Assembly: GCA_030141605.1 (NCBI GenBank)
Contig: JAQGDQ010001526.1
Span: 1 to 36,199, forward strand
Direction of reading: 5' to 3'
DNA from: Tubiluchus corallicola
Lineage: Eukaryota > Priapulida > Priapulimorpha > Priapulimorphida > Tubiluchidae
Length of the DNA stretch: 36,199 nucleotides
Shown: piece by piece, positions 10,246 through 18,430 of the stretch
How the letters are laid out: every line of letters starts with the position of its first letter
How positions within the stretch are numbered: the stretch's first letter is position 1
Notes under the pieces: generated by a model
The model's input: only the letters and a program-made list of their open reading frames with translations
Told to the model about the DNA's origin: nothing
Database searches by the model: none
Position numbers and translations under genes: made by a program

Positions 10246-10585
10246 GAGTATAAGTACATGATACACACACACATATAAAAATTGTACCGGGAATTCAGTT
10301 TGAGATAATTCTAGTTACTGATTTTGAGTTACACGATGTTTGGTAAAGAGTAACAGGAAAGAGAAATTCTGTTCCGTGAGATTTGTTTGCGGCACACAAG
10401 AATTTGAGTTCTAACGGGTCGAGTTATACATAGTTTACTATAGTACCCGATTGTTGCCTGATTGCATTGTAAGATGCTTAGTTCTTTTTTCATTTTCAGA
10501 ATCTAAACTGATTGAAGAAACGGGCGGCTACAACTTTGCCAATGCTACAATACCACAGTCATTCAACTTTGGTGGGACTAACTGA
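473..10585 (+). CDS. IPO7: Importin-7/8 family nuclear import receptor, C-terminal part (six exons, 5' end outside window)
   Basis: Importin-7 is a karyopherin-beta receptor that carries cargo such as ribosomal proteins, histone H1 and signalling proteins through the nuclear pore under Ran control (family knowledge). Six GT-AG exons were joined: 473-693, 2174-2319, 3249-3382, 5379-5526, 9201-9317 and 10500-10585. They total 852 bases, which is 283 codons plus TGA, and every junction keeps the frame. Recognisable pieces in order are the HEAT-repeat motif [12 protein letters not shown], the conserved DCFLG followed by [29 protein letters not shown], a long Asp/Glu-rich stretch with [11 protein letters not shown], then [14 protein letters not shown] and the terminal SFNFGG. 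This is the colinear importin-7/8 C terminus, including the acidic region and the extreme C-terminal FNFGG. The first two thirds of the protein lie upstream of the window. Invertebrates usually have one gene for the vertebrate IPO7/IPO8 pair. The introns are filled with mobile elements but the exons look intact. Confidence 0.95.
694..2173 (+). other. IPO7 intron
   Basis: AT-rich intron sequence with no supported gene. An imperfect inverted pair (tatctcggtttcccg near 1235, and its complement-like partner near 1985-2001) may be the ends of a decayed MITE of about 0.77 kb, but no target duplication was found. The short ORFs here have no recognisable content. Confidence 0.6.
2174..2319 (+). CDS. 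IPO7: IPO7 exon ([11 protein letters not shown])
   Basis: The acceptor is tttacag at 2173 and the donor gtgagt at 2320. The first base completes the Gly codon left by the previous exon. The reading runs [20 protein letters not shown] and on to [11 protein letters not shown], a conserved importin-7 block just before the acidic region. It ends in phase 1. Confidence 0.93.
2379..3151. mobile_element. Non-autonomous hAT-like element in IPO7 intron
   Basis: The left end is caggaatattaccgaaatg. The right end read in reverse is cagggatgttaccgaaacc. These give imperfect terminal inverted repeats starting with CAGGG/CAGGA, as in many hAT elements. An exact 8-bp direct repeat, gtgtgaac, flanks the element at 2371-2378 and 3152-3159, as expected for hAT target duplications. 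The interior is AT-rich with repeated cgaaa/ttcgg motifs and no transposase. Confidence 0.82.
3249..3382 (+). CDS. IPO7: IPO7 exon, first acidic segment
   Basis: The acceptor is gtttccag at 3248 and the donor gtaagt at 3383. The first two bases complete a Ser codon. The exon is dominated by Asp and Glu and ends [14 protein letters not shown], matching the end of the first acidic block of importin-7/8. It ends in phase 0. Confidence 0.92.
3383..4754 (+). other. IPO7 intron, first part
   Basis: Non-coding. It contains a short poly-C run near 3765 and AT-rich sequence. No gene, RNA or clear element ends could be supported. Confidence 0.55.
4755..5171. repeat. 20-bp minisatellite, about 20 copies
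   Basis: The unit is actcaacattaacgtacagt with point variants (ttaaca, ttaatg, gtgctc, gtattc, caacac). One unit near 4860 is short by a few bases. The last part has a higher-order period: the 80 bases at 4981-5060 recur identically at 5081-5160, a 100-bp (five-unit) step. It lies in an IPO7 intron about 200 bp before the next exon. Confidence 0.93.
5379..5526 (+). CDS. IPO7: IPO7 exon, second acidic segment and VDEYEVFK
   Basis: The acceptor is catttcag at 5378 and the donor gtaagt at 5527. It encodes [18 protein letters not shown], then [20 protein letters not shown] and FKLVMEK. The DDEN-PVDEY core is diagnostic for the importin-7/8 C terminus. It ends in phase 1. Confidence 0.93.
5527..6932 (+). 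other. IPO7 intron, part before the SINE
   Basis: Non-coding. A GC-rich patch at about 5765-5845 (cgcccccttgaacccccatg and similar) has the look of an interspersed-repeat fragment. The short ORFs at 5849-6296 and 6723-6929 have no recognisable content. Confidence 0.5.
6944..7498 (-). mobile_element. 5S-rRNA-derived SINE (SINE3 type), full length with target duplication
   Basis: On the minus strand the element starts at 7498 with a head of about 120 bases closely resembling 5S rRNA: the complement at 7379-7498 reads catatcac...gtctgatc...cctggttagtacttgga...accgcctaggaatacc...ggtgctgtaggc. That covers the internal pol III control region (A box, intermediate element, C box). A body of about 400 bases follows, then a (CAA)n tail complementing ttgttgttg at 6948-6964. 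An exact 11-bp duplication aatatattatg flanks it at 6933-6943 and 7499-7509. This supports insertion by L1/RTE-type target-primed reverse transcription. It sits antisense in an IPO7 intron. The source LINE and the family name are not determined. Confidence 0.88.
7379..7498 (-). pseudogene. 5S rRNA-like head of the SINE
   Basis: Recognisable 5S rRNA along its whole length, with substitutions (for example aactatgaccatatcacgtt at the 5' end). It is continuous with the SINE body and inside the SINE target duplication, so it is a promoter module and not an independent 5S gene. Confidence 0.85.
7510..7850 (+). other. IPO7 intron between SINE and hAT-like element
   Basis: AT-rich non-coding sequence. 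Nothing recognisable was seen. Confidence 0.5.
8086..8151. repeat. 66-bp perfect palindrome centred on (TA)n
   Basis: The sequence reads outward from the centre 8118/8119 identically on both strands: ttgaattcaattcagattca, then ctatatatatatatag, then the complement. I matched all 33 pairs; pairing breaks at 8085/8152. It can form a cruciform or hairpin with essentially no loop. Confidence 0.93.
8169..8643. mobile_element. 475-bp TA-flanked MITE with repeated termini
   Basis: Perfect 27-bp terminal inverted repeats begin ccgtattttcccgtgtataa (8169-8195) and end at 8617-8643. The dinucleotide TA lies on both sides (8167-8168, 8644-8645), consistent with Tc1/mariner-type or similar TA insertion. 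The core gtataagagacccc is repeated just inside both ends (8202-8216 and 8571-8585), so each end carries a doubled terminal motif. A 31-bp direct duplication sits inside at 8401-8431 and 8432-8462. No transposase. Confidence 0.8.
8645..8700. repeat. (TA)n-rich microsatellite
   Basis: Alternating tatata/catata directly outside the MITE right end. Confidence 0.85.
9201..9317 (+). CDS. IPO7: IPO7 exon (WYSALT...LANQRIAAR)
   Basis: The acceptor is tgtctgtttcag at 9200 and the donor gtaagt at 9318. It reads [20 protein letters not shown] followed by [18 protein letters not shown], matching the conserved WYQALT / LADQR region of the family. It ends in phase 1. The 3.7-kb intron before it is mostly transposon-derived. 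Confidence 0.92.
9331..9847. mobile_element. Pogo-like MITE, about 517 bp
   Basis: The left end is acagtcatacctcggttttc. The right end is gttcgaaaacggaggtataa followed by ctgt, giving imperfect inverted repeats of about 24 bases starting CAGT. CAGT ends with TA targets are typical of pogo/Tigger-type Tc1/mariner elements. The left target reads CA instead of TA, so the duplication is decayed. The motifs aaaccg and tcgaaa recur inside. It lies in the last IPO7 intron and contains no transposase. Confidence 0.7.
10050..10278. repeat. CA-rich microsatellite (CACACA with ATGCACG variants)
   Basis: A run of acacac interrupted by atgcacg, acgcaagc and similar words. It produces long spurious His/Thr and Cys/Val ORFs on both strands. 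It lies in the last IPO7 intron. Confidence 0.95.
10500..10585 (+). CDS. IPO7: IPO7 terminal coding exon
   Basis: The acceptor is cattttcag at 10499. The exon encodes [20 protein letters not shown] then SFNFGGTN and stops at TGA 10583-10585. SK-IE--GGY-F and SFNFGG are the conserved last residues of importin-7/8, which fixes the end of the gene. The 3' UTR follows. No canonical AATAAA was seen in the next several hundred bases. Confidence 0.93.
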
Positions 10586-11367
10586 CCGCTGACCAACGAG
10601 TGCTTGACCACCGGCGACTGAACTGCAGTCTGCTGTTGGAATCCACACGTTTCGGTTACTTGGCTCACTGCGGCTGTGCTTGTGTACATAATGCTCTTTC
10701 TCGCCAATAGATGGCACTGTTGGTCTGTGTAAATGATGATTAAGTTTGTTGAATTTTGACCGTCATGGAGGCGAGGATGTTTGTTTTTTAACTTTTTTAA
10801 ATTATTCGTGTATTTGTATAGCGAAGCCAAAATCGTGTTGAAATTTTCTTGCCGTTGCCGTCATGTTACCTACGGCAACGTAAACTTGGGCAACTATTAA
10901 CCGTTTCCCTCCAGAGGCCAAAATATTAAGCAGATTTGAAATAAGCTAGTATGTTTAGTGTCAGTGACTATCTTAATACTACCTAAGATTGACACAGTGT
11001 ATAATAATCGTAATGTTTCTAAGATTAATTTGTTTTCTAAAGTTTTTAAGATTTTCTTGTAGTAGCAACAGAAGCAGCAGATACTTTTGACGTAACATTG
11101 CGGCATAAAGCCTGTCGGACACAATTCTGGTTGCAGCCCGACGGACGACATACTAGCAGAGGCGTAGCAAGTGTTTGCACCGCCCGGGGGCAAAAAAACT
11201 TCTGACGCCCCATCTTTTAAATGCTTTGATTCGTTTCGTGGGCGGAGCCGTAAATTGTGCTCGTTTTTTTGCATCCCTGAGCCCGATGTTTTTACTGTTT
11301 CGGCGTGATGGGGGTGGACAGATTTTTTCTAAGAATTGCCATGAGTTTGATAAGCGGTTTGATTCTA
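10586..11367 (+). other. IPO7 3' UTR and downstream sequence
   Basis: The 3' UTR begins after the TGA. No canonical AATAAA was found before the minisatellite, so the transcript end is not placed. At 11155-11215 the sequence agcagaggcgtagcaagtgt with a following GC-rich patch resembles the end of an interspersed DNA element, but no partner end was found. Confidence 0.5.
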
Positions 11368-11565
11368 TACAAATACGTGTTGACAGTCATGTACAAATAC
11401 GTTGTGACAGTCGTGTACAAATACGTGTTGACAGTCGTGTACAAATACGTGTTGACAGTCATGTACAAACACGTGTTGACAGTCGTACACAAATACGTGT
11501 TGACAGTCGTGTACAAACACGTGTTGACAGTTGTACACAAATACGTGTTGACAGTCGTGTACAGG
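11368..11565. repeat. 24-bp minisatellite, 8 units (start of duplication copy 1)
   Basis: The unit is tacaaatacgtgttgacagt followed by cgtg, with variants such as tacaaacacg and gtacacaaat. The 24-bp length equals 8 codons and gives spurious repeat peptides. A shorter related array starts copy 2 at 20684. Confidence 0.93.
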
Positions 11566-12273
11566 TTTGTTAATTGATACTTGTGAATGAATATTAACTA
11601 TGAAAAGTCAAAGGAAAATGTATATACCCTATGATGCATTTGAAAAACATTGATGGATCGTTGCTTAACAAAAGCGTCTGTAGCTTTTACTCGATAAATG
11701 AATCTGGTTTGGCAGGTTCTTCAAGTTTTAGTTCATGGTTTTTAACACGTTCATTTTTGGAAATTGTAGTAGTAGTTAAAACAAGAAGTGTGTAATACGA
11801 TTTTAATCTATATATCTTGAGATGTACCATCTCTGTTGCCAACGTCGGAACATGTTTTTTACATACTAATCCCACTGCTTTCTCAAGTCGTCAAATCCAA
11901 GCTGTTTTGCAATGTTTGCAAATGGCTACTGTAGATGGCAGTAGCATTGTAGTGAACAGTGGCTCTATACGAGGTGTTTTATTATAATCTCTTCCATTTG
12001 TAAACATGAGTCAAACTCTCTGTTAAAGCAAGTGAACCACAGACGTTACAACTACATCTGGGTTTTTGTAAAATCCGAAGTTTAAATCTGGAAATTCATA
12101 TTTTATGTTAATTAATTAGAACTTGGTCATAGTAAAAATAAATTAGTATTGTGCATATAAAAAAATTTCTGTCCTTTTTTTCTGTTTGAAAATCGAAATT
12201 GAAACCCAAAGACTTAATTACTTATTTTGTTTACAATTTTGTCGTGAAGGACTTATGATTTTAATTTTATCCC

Positions 12274-12765
12274 TAGTAGCGGCTCGTGTATAGGTACTGT
12301 GGAACTGCAGCACTCCCTGGTTTCACTTAATGTTATCGACAATATTCAATATAATAAGTCTCTTTTCTTTAGTTCTTTCTTTATACTTGTATGAATTCAG
12401 AGCACATGAGGGTAGTACTGTTTGCTTCACAGACCAGCACAGTGGTGTTTCAGTCACGCACACGTGTCTGAGCCCAAGTAGAGAAAGTACTGTCCCTCAC
12501 ACAGTTTGTTGTCAGTTATCTCGTACTTTAAAAGTCGTGTACCGACATACTCTTGAACTGCGACAATTTAGGCTATTCGTAAGCAAAATTTTTTTTTTGA
12601 TTAGGATTTTATCAAGTTTATGTGTAAACTTTCACATGCTTGTTTGTTTAAAATACAAATTACAACATAAAATTTACATACGTTTGTTTTGTTTTACCCA
12701 ATACTAAAACGATTACTAAAAATTTTCTGAAGCAGCCCCCCCACTAAGTTTAGCGAGCCGCCATT
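12274..12765. mobile_element. Possible hAT-like MITE within block A
   Basis: The ends tagtagcggctcgtgtatag and (reverse) caatggcggctcgctaaac share GCGGCTCG and further scattered matches. Copy 2 has the same ends at about 21507 and 21994, so any insertion predates the duplication. No convincing 8-bp target duplication was found. Confidence 0.35.
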
Positions 12766-13455
12766 GTTCCCATGGTTGATTCCAACAATGCGTTACAGAA
12801 ACAACAAAATGTATTATACACAGCACTGACATATAACACTCTTATGATGTCACATTTTATGTTAAAAATTATTTATTTATTGAACGAGTTAAAAAACATT
12901 TCATGATACACAAAATTTGCACACAAGTATAAAAATACATCAAACTATAATAAAAGTTTTTCAAGAAAAGGAGAGGATGAAGTTTAAACTTTTATTTTCC
13001 TTCCCTTTTTAGTGGTCATTATTATATCTAAATCTAATTTTTTTGATCTTATTATCTGTGATTATAGAGTATACATTATATTTCACATTACATGTACATC
13101 ACACTAACATGAGCACACACACACATGCGCACACATTAAATGGTATAAAAATACACTACACTATATCACATATATTAAACTAAATAATACATATTAAATT
13201 AACTTTTACTTTTAAAATTATTTTATACCTAAAATCGCAAATTACATCATATAATAACACTACATCTAAAATTACATATTATACTAATAAGTTATTACAG
13301 TATTTTTCAAAATTGTTTACTAATACAGTGTATAGACAATTTTTGGTAGGACAGTATTTATAATAGAAACCAATTTAGTTTACAATATACAGGTCAACAA
13401 AATAACAGACAGTTTTGCATCAATTTTGCACCCAAGTATGTCCTATGGATACATA

Positions 13456-13944
13456 CACTCAGCCTTGGATATAAGGGACACCTCCGGAAAAAATCATCCC
13501 TTATATCACATGTCCCTTATGGCCGAAGTTGAGTCAGACCGAGGGTGTATTTAGACCTGTACTTTTCTGTATTTTTACCCATATTTTCATGGATTATTGT
13601 TACACATTCAGCGCAAACGGTATGTAGGAAGCTCCTTCAGTGATGCAAGATGTATGTGACTGCGACAACTGAGCAAGACGGCGAGTTCGAAGGCGGAGTT
13701 TGCAAAAAATTTGAGGTTAAAAATCGATCAATTTCGCTTTGATCATACGGTCTCCTTATATGCGAGGTAGTTTACCTGGGTTTCTATTACGCGGGACCTG
13801 AAGATGTTGTTCCTTATAAATAAAAGTCCATTATATCCGAGTACCTTATATACGAAGATTTTTACATAAGAAAAATGTTATGAAAAATCTGGACCAGTCT
13901 TGGTGATCCTTTATAAGTGAGTACCTTATACTCGAGGTTGACTG
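13456..13944. mobile_element. Decayed pogo-like MITE
   Basis: The left end is cactcagccttggatataag and the right end read in reverse is cagtcaacctcgagtataag. These are imperfect inverted repeats with a CAGTCA-type start. TA flanks both ends (13454-13455, 13945-13946). The interior has several copies of ccttatat/tataagg words. No transposase. Confidence 0.62.
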
Positions 13945-13946
13945 TA

Positions 13947-14436
13947 TGGCAAATACTTTTACAAACCTATCAGTTTCATAGAACATAAACACTCTTTAAT
14001 TATGATCATTTCTTTGACAAAGACTGCTGCTTTAGCAAATGCATATTTTTCTAGACAAAATGAATACTCCTATTTTTCCAACTCTAGCTTCATAAATTGA
14101 ACCTAAGCTGCAATGTTGGTTGGTTGTTCATTTGTTCGTCAGTCAGTAGGTAAGTCGGCGAACCAGCCAGTTGGTTAATCAAGCATTCTGCCGTAAGTCA
14201 CTCCATTAGCCAGTTGGTTAGTTTGCTAATTGGTAATCATTTATTTTTCTTTGTATCGTCTTTTGTTTATTTGCTCATAGATTTAAATACATGCAATCCA
14301 TGACTAACTGACTGACCAACAGCTAGTGTGTTTTAATGGCTGATGCCACAAGTATTGAAACAGAACATTAAAGTCACCAGTCTGTCTCTTTTACAACAGA
14401 CGACAATCATGATTACACGGGGGTGGCACCTGTAAC
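13947..14436. other. Downstream flank of the zinc-finger gene (non-coding)
   Basis: Simple-sequence-like ccagttggtta/gttggttgg words near 14110-14230. On the minus strand, AATAAA motifs at 14240-14245 and 14266-14271 are candidate polyadenylation signals for the zinc-finger gene. No ORF of note. Confidence 0.45.
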
Positions 14437-14911
14437 ATGTTGACTCATTGTATTGTTTATGTTGACTCATTGTAATGTCTATGTTGACTCATTGTAATGT
14501 CTATGTTGACTCATTGTAATGTCTATGTTGACTCATTGTAATGTCTATGCTGACTCATTGTAATGTCTATGTTGACTCTTTGTAATACCTATGATGACTC
14601 ATTGTAATGTCCATGTTGACTCATTGTAATGTCTTTAATGACTCATTGTAATTCCTATGATGACTCATTGTAATGTCCATGTTGACTCATTGTAATACCT
14701 ATGTTGACTGTTTGTAATGTCTATGTTGAGTCATTGCAATGCCTATGTTGACTCATTGTAATGCCTATGATGAATCATTATAATGCCTATGTTGACTCAT
14801 TGTAATGCCTATGATGACTCATTGTAATGTCTATGTTGAGTCATTGCAATGCCTATGTTGACTCATTGTAATGTCTATGTTGACTCATTGTAATGTCTAT
14901 GTTGACTCATG
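14437..14911. repeat. 22-bp minisatellite with AP-1-type sites, 22 units
   Basis: The unit is atgttgactcattgtaatgt followed by ct. By eye, 17 units contain TGACTCA and two contain its reverse complement TGAGTCA; three are variants (tgactct, tgactgt, tgaatca). TGACTCA is the palindromic AP-1/bZIP consensus. Most units also carry CATTGT, the reverse of the SOX core ACAATG. The array ends two bases past the stop codon of the minus-strand zinc-finger ORF, so it would form the start of that gene's 3' UTR. Confidence 0.93.
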
Positions 14912-14912
14912 T

Positions 14913-15839
14913 TTATGTGGTATGAGTGTTCATGTGCTTGAGAAGATGACCTCGCTGAGCAAATGATTTGTCACACAAGTCACATTTGTGGGGTTTTATT
15001 CCAGTATGAGTGTTCATGTGGATGAGAAGATTACCTCGCTGAGAAAATGATTTGTCACATAAGTCACATTTGTGGGGTTTCAATCCAGTATGAGTGTTCA
15101 TGTGACTGAGAAGATGATCTCGCCGAGAAAATGATTTGTCACATAAGTCACATTTGTGGGGTTTCAATCCAGTGTGAGTGTTCATGTGCTTGAGAAGACT
15201 ACTTCGCTCAGAAAATGATTTGTCACATAAGTCACATTTGTGGGGTTTCATTCCAGTATGAGTGTTCATGTGACTGAGAAGATGACCTCGCTGAGAAAAT
15301 GATTTGTCACATAAATCACATCTGTGGGGTTTCATTCCAGTATGAGTGTTCATGTGACTGAGAAGATGATCTCGCCGAGCAAATGATTTGTCACATAAGT
15401 CACACTTGTGGGGTTTTATTCCAGTATGAGTGTTCATGTGCTTGAGAAGACTACCTCGCCGAAAAAATGATTTGTCACATAAGTCACATTTGTGGGGTTT
15501 CATTCCAGTATGAGTGTTCAGGTGCCTGAGAAGATGACATCGGACAGAAAATGATTTGTCACATAAATCACATTTGTGGGGCTTCATTCCAGTATGAGTG
15601 TTCATGTGAGTGAGAAGATTACCTCGCCGAGAAAATGCTTTGTCACATAAACCACATTTGTGGGGTTTCAATCCAGTATGAGTGTTCATGTGCGTGAGAA
15701 GATTACCTCGCTGAGCAAATGATTTGTCACATAAGTCACATTTGTGGGGTTTCATTCCAGTATGAGTGTTCATGTGCCTGAGAAGATGACCTCGCTGAGC
15801 AAATGATTTGTCACATAAGTCACATTTGTGGGGTTTCAT
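14913..15839 (-). CDS. Tandem C2H2 zinc-finger protein, 11 fingers
   Basis: The 308-residue ORF is exactly 11 x 28 residues. Each unit has the form C-x2-C-x3-F-x5-L-x2-H-x3-H with a TGMKPH- or TGLKPH-type linker, a variant of TGEKP. Finger 1 ligands are Cys6, Cys9, His22 and His26, repeating every 28 residues. All zinc ligands and core Phe/Leu residues are intact in all fingers. Differences concentrate at helix positions -1, 2, 3 and 6 (for example QGHR, RGNT, VCHR, RDHS, ESSK), so it is probably a sequence-specific nuclear DNA-binding protein. The ATG has A at -3, but the protein then starts directly in a linker with no BTB, KRAB-like, ZAD or SET domain. An in-frame TGA lies six codons upstream. 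Either it is a fingers-only gene, or the ORF is the last exon of a larger gene with upstream exons on the minus strand. The stop TAA abuts the AP-1-type minisatellite. The 84-bp units are very alike, suggesting recent expansion or gene conversion. Confidence 0.88.
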   Translation of the reverse strand: MKPHKCDLCDKSFAQRGHLLRHMNTHTGMKPHKCDLCDKSFAQRGNLLTHMNTHTGLKPHKCGLCDKAFSRRGNLLTHMNTHTGMKPHKCDLCDKSFSVRCHLLRHLNTHTGMKPHKCDLCDKSFFRRGSLLKHMNTHTGIKPHKCDLCDKSFARRDHLLSHMNTHTGMKPHRCDLCDKSFSQRGHLLSHMNTHTGMKPHKCDLCDKSFSERSSLLKHMNTHTGLKPHKCDLCDKSFSRRDHLLSHMNTHTGLKPHKCDLCDKSFSQRGNLLIHMNTHTGIKPHKCDLCDKSFAQRGHLLKHMNTHTT

Positions 15840-16082
15840 TCTTGTGTAATGCTTTCAGGTTTCTTACAAAGTATGCTTCAATAGCAAAAATATTTCCTGC
15901 ACTGACCACAGCTGCAAGCGATAAGTACGTTTATCCACAACTGCCGACACTCGGTTTCCTAAGATTGTAGATCACAGTTGCAAGACTTCAGTTCACGTGC
16001 AGGAGGCGACAACTATATTGAAAAGAAACCAAAAATAAAATTTACAGTTAATGCAGCACCCATATTGAGTGTGTTATTATTA
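15840..16082 (-). other. Upstream flank of the zinc-finger ORF
   Basis: Non-coding. On the minus strand, six codons before the ATG are open (KHYTR-type reading) after a TGA, faintly like the end of another finger. No clear promoter or upstream exon is visible. Confidence 0.4.
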
Positions 16083-16540
16083 CAGTAAACTCGGCATAAC
16101 TGATGATCAAACAACTCAAATTTTCACCCAACTCAAAGAATATCAGCAGAAGGGATGAAATCCTTCGCTTTTCCCGCAAAAAACATCAAATAACTAAAAT
16201 TCTCGGCTAACTCAAATAAAAAATTATGGTCTATTTAATAAAATAACAGGTAAACGTACTTCTCCTAACTAAAAACCACAATTTATACTTTAGAAAAATG
16301 AAAAAGTTTTGTACAACTCAAAAACAGTATCGTCTTCCGGGAAAATTCTGATGTTTTACAAGTCGTGCTGCCCCCCCCCCAATCATTTTCTCTGGGATAG
16401 ATCTTTCCGTATTGTTCACGTGTACTTTTGCAACATAAAAAATCGTCTTTTCCTACATAATTTGTTATTCTTTATGTAATTGTCATTAAATCTCGTCGTT
16501 TAGTAAGTCCGTTTAAATTTTAGTTATGTGGATTTTACTG
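16083..16540. mobile_element. Decayed pogo-like MITE spanning the edge of block B
   Basis: The left end is cagtaaactcggcataactg and the right end read in reverse is cagtaaaatccacataacta, giving imperfect inverted repeats. The left flank is TA; the right flank is TG. Only the right part (from 16452) is present in copy 2, so the point where the two duplication copies diverge lies inside this element. Confidence 0.55.
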
Positions 16541-16926
16541 TGTAACTATGCAACAGGTTTCAACTTTAAGAACACAATCTAGAAACTTTGTCTACTGACA
16601 CTAAAGTAAATTGCGCTAATAAGCATCATGGAGGCAGCGACAATTTAACCATTGGGCTAATTAGGCTATGAACTCAAGCCCATATTATAATAGGGCCCCA
16701 AATTCCTAAGACTAATGACCAATCAAACAGAGATTATGCAATTTAGTAAACGGGATAACAAAATTATCTAAACTGAACATGCTAAAGATGAGTTTGTTTC
16801 AACTTCTTTATTTAGCGACTAGTGAAACCATTATTAAACTATAAATCCAAAGAGCCAAAAAGAAGAATGAAAAATACATTAATAATAGAAAGGCGCAAAC
16901 TGAAACTTATTTTAACAAAAGATTAG

Positions 16927-17856
16927 GGCGCTATTACACTTTCGCACCTCCTAGTTTTTTCTGGCCCATTGTTTGTTTCCACGGCTGCAGGGCAGAAAGC
17001 AGACGTAATATACACCGTATTGCCATAATATTATTGGTTTTTAGGCCTTACAATTCCAGATTAAAATCATACATTACTTACCGTAACCAACACGCAAGAA
17101 GCTCCACGTGAATAACTGTGTTTACACCACTAATGCACAATCACTCTCGCGCAGTGACGTATGTGGCCCTTAACCTGTATTTTTACATAATTTATGATTA
17201 TTATGGTTGCAGCCACGGAAGTTTGTATCGTATTACACAGTGTTCCCTCGCTACTTCAAAAATATTATTGTAAAATATTTATCGCGGTATCTCCGCTGTT
17301 TCAATGGCATCAGAATAGTCGTAGTGATGACGATGACGATAAAAATAACGTAGTAATAATGGTGGTGATAATAAGTATATAAACCTAAAATGCCATTATA
17401 GTCCTGTGTCAGTCATTATCTTTTCTTTAAAAGACTTCCCGAATTTTCTGTTTCTTCTTCATTGTATAGTCAGACCCAAGCTGGCACATACGAGGAAATT
17501 ATTTTAGACGACTACAGTTATTTATCAATAATTTTATTTATTACTGTAGTATTATGCGATGCGGTTAAGATAAAAGTGTGTCACGTGCCTTTTAAGCTAA
17601 GCCCTGATAATGCATAAACTAGTACGAAATTCGTCACGTGACTACACACACAAACATGATGGCGATACGAACTGTATAGTGTAGAACTGTGAATACAAAG
17701 TTTTTATTGGTAATTATACACTAAATATGAGTAAATTACCACGAGATTAGCGGAAACATTCACTGATGACGTGAGAATAATAGAATAATGACCAACGAGC
17801 CTAGAAACAAGTAATAACCTAGAAAAAACTAGGAGGTGCGAAAGTGTAATAGCGCC
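16927..17856. mobile_element. 930-bp Mutator-like non-autonomous element
   Basis: Perfect 36-bp terminal inverted repeats start ggcgctattacactttcgca (16927-16962) and close at 17821-17856. An exact 9-bp duplication aaagattag flanks the element at 16918-16926 and 17857-17865, the length typical of Mutator-like elements. Duplication copy 2 near 23500-23510 shows the uninterrupted site, confirming insertion after the duplication. No transposase is encoded. Confidence 0.9.
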
Positions 17857-18430
17857 AAAGATTAGAATTTAACTTATCAAAATAAACAAGGTTGTACTGG
17901 AAAAAATCGCAGAGAAATGTACAAGATTTTACCTAACACTTGAGATCCAAAAAAGAACACAACAGGTAAACAATTAATCCAAGTTTACGTAATGAAACAC
18001 CGCAGCAGTAGGCGATATAAGAATAAAACACAACTCGCACGTTTTGGACGATTTACAAAAAGGGAAACTACAATATGGGAAATCAGAGGCATGAGACACA
18101 GAGATTAAGCCCACGAGGACCACTACAAACATCGAGGGACAGTCAAGCAAATTTAAAACACAGAAACAGATAGAGTGCTCTCTCCGCTTCATTCATTACA
18201 TCATTCCATTCTGAAACACTCATTTCAAATTTTCAGATCATTTTCATTACTTTTTTTCTTTCACTGTGTGGGACAATCAAACAAGCCCTGCTTTTCGATT
18301 GCCCGCAACACATTTACATTTGTCTACAGTTGAACAGTGTGTGAGGCTTTTCTTGTGCAGAAACAATAAAAACTTATTTTTATTATGTCATTGTAGGCCT
18401 TTTCACTATATATTTTACATGAAATTATGA

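Noticed and set aside
10032-10278. Long His/Thr and Cys/Val ORFs on both strands
   Set aside because: Pure consequence of the CA-rich microsatellite in an IPO7 intron.
11175-11577. ORFs with VYKYVLTV-type or VDSRVQIR-type repeats
   Set aside because: Caused by the 24-bp unit having no stops. The same effect is seen at 20615-20818. No conserved start or context.
12330-12707. 125-codon ORF in block A
   Set aside because: The matching place in copy 2 lacks the ATG and the frame is not kept, so there is no sign of coding constraint.
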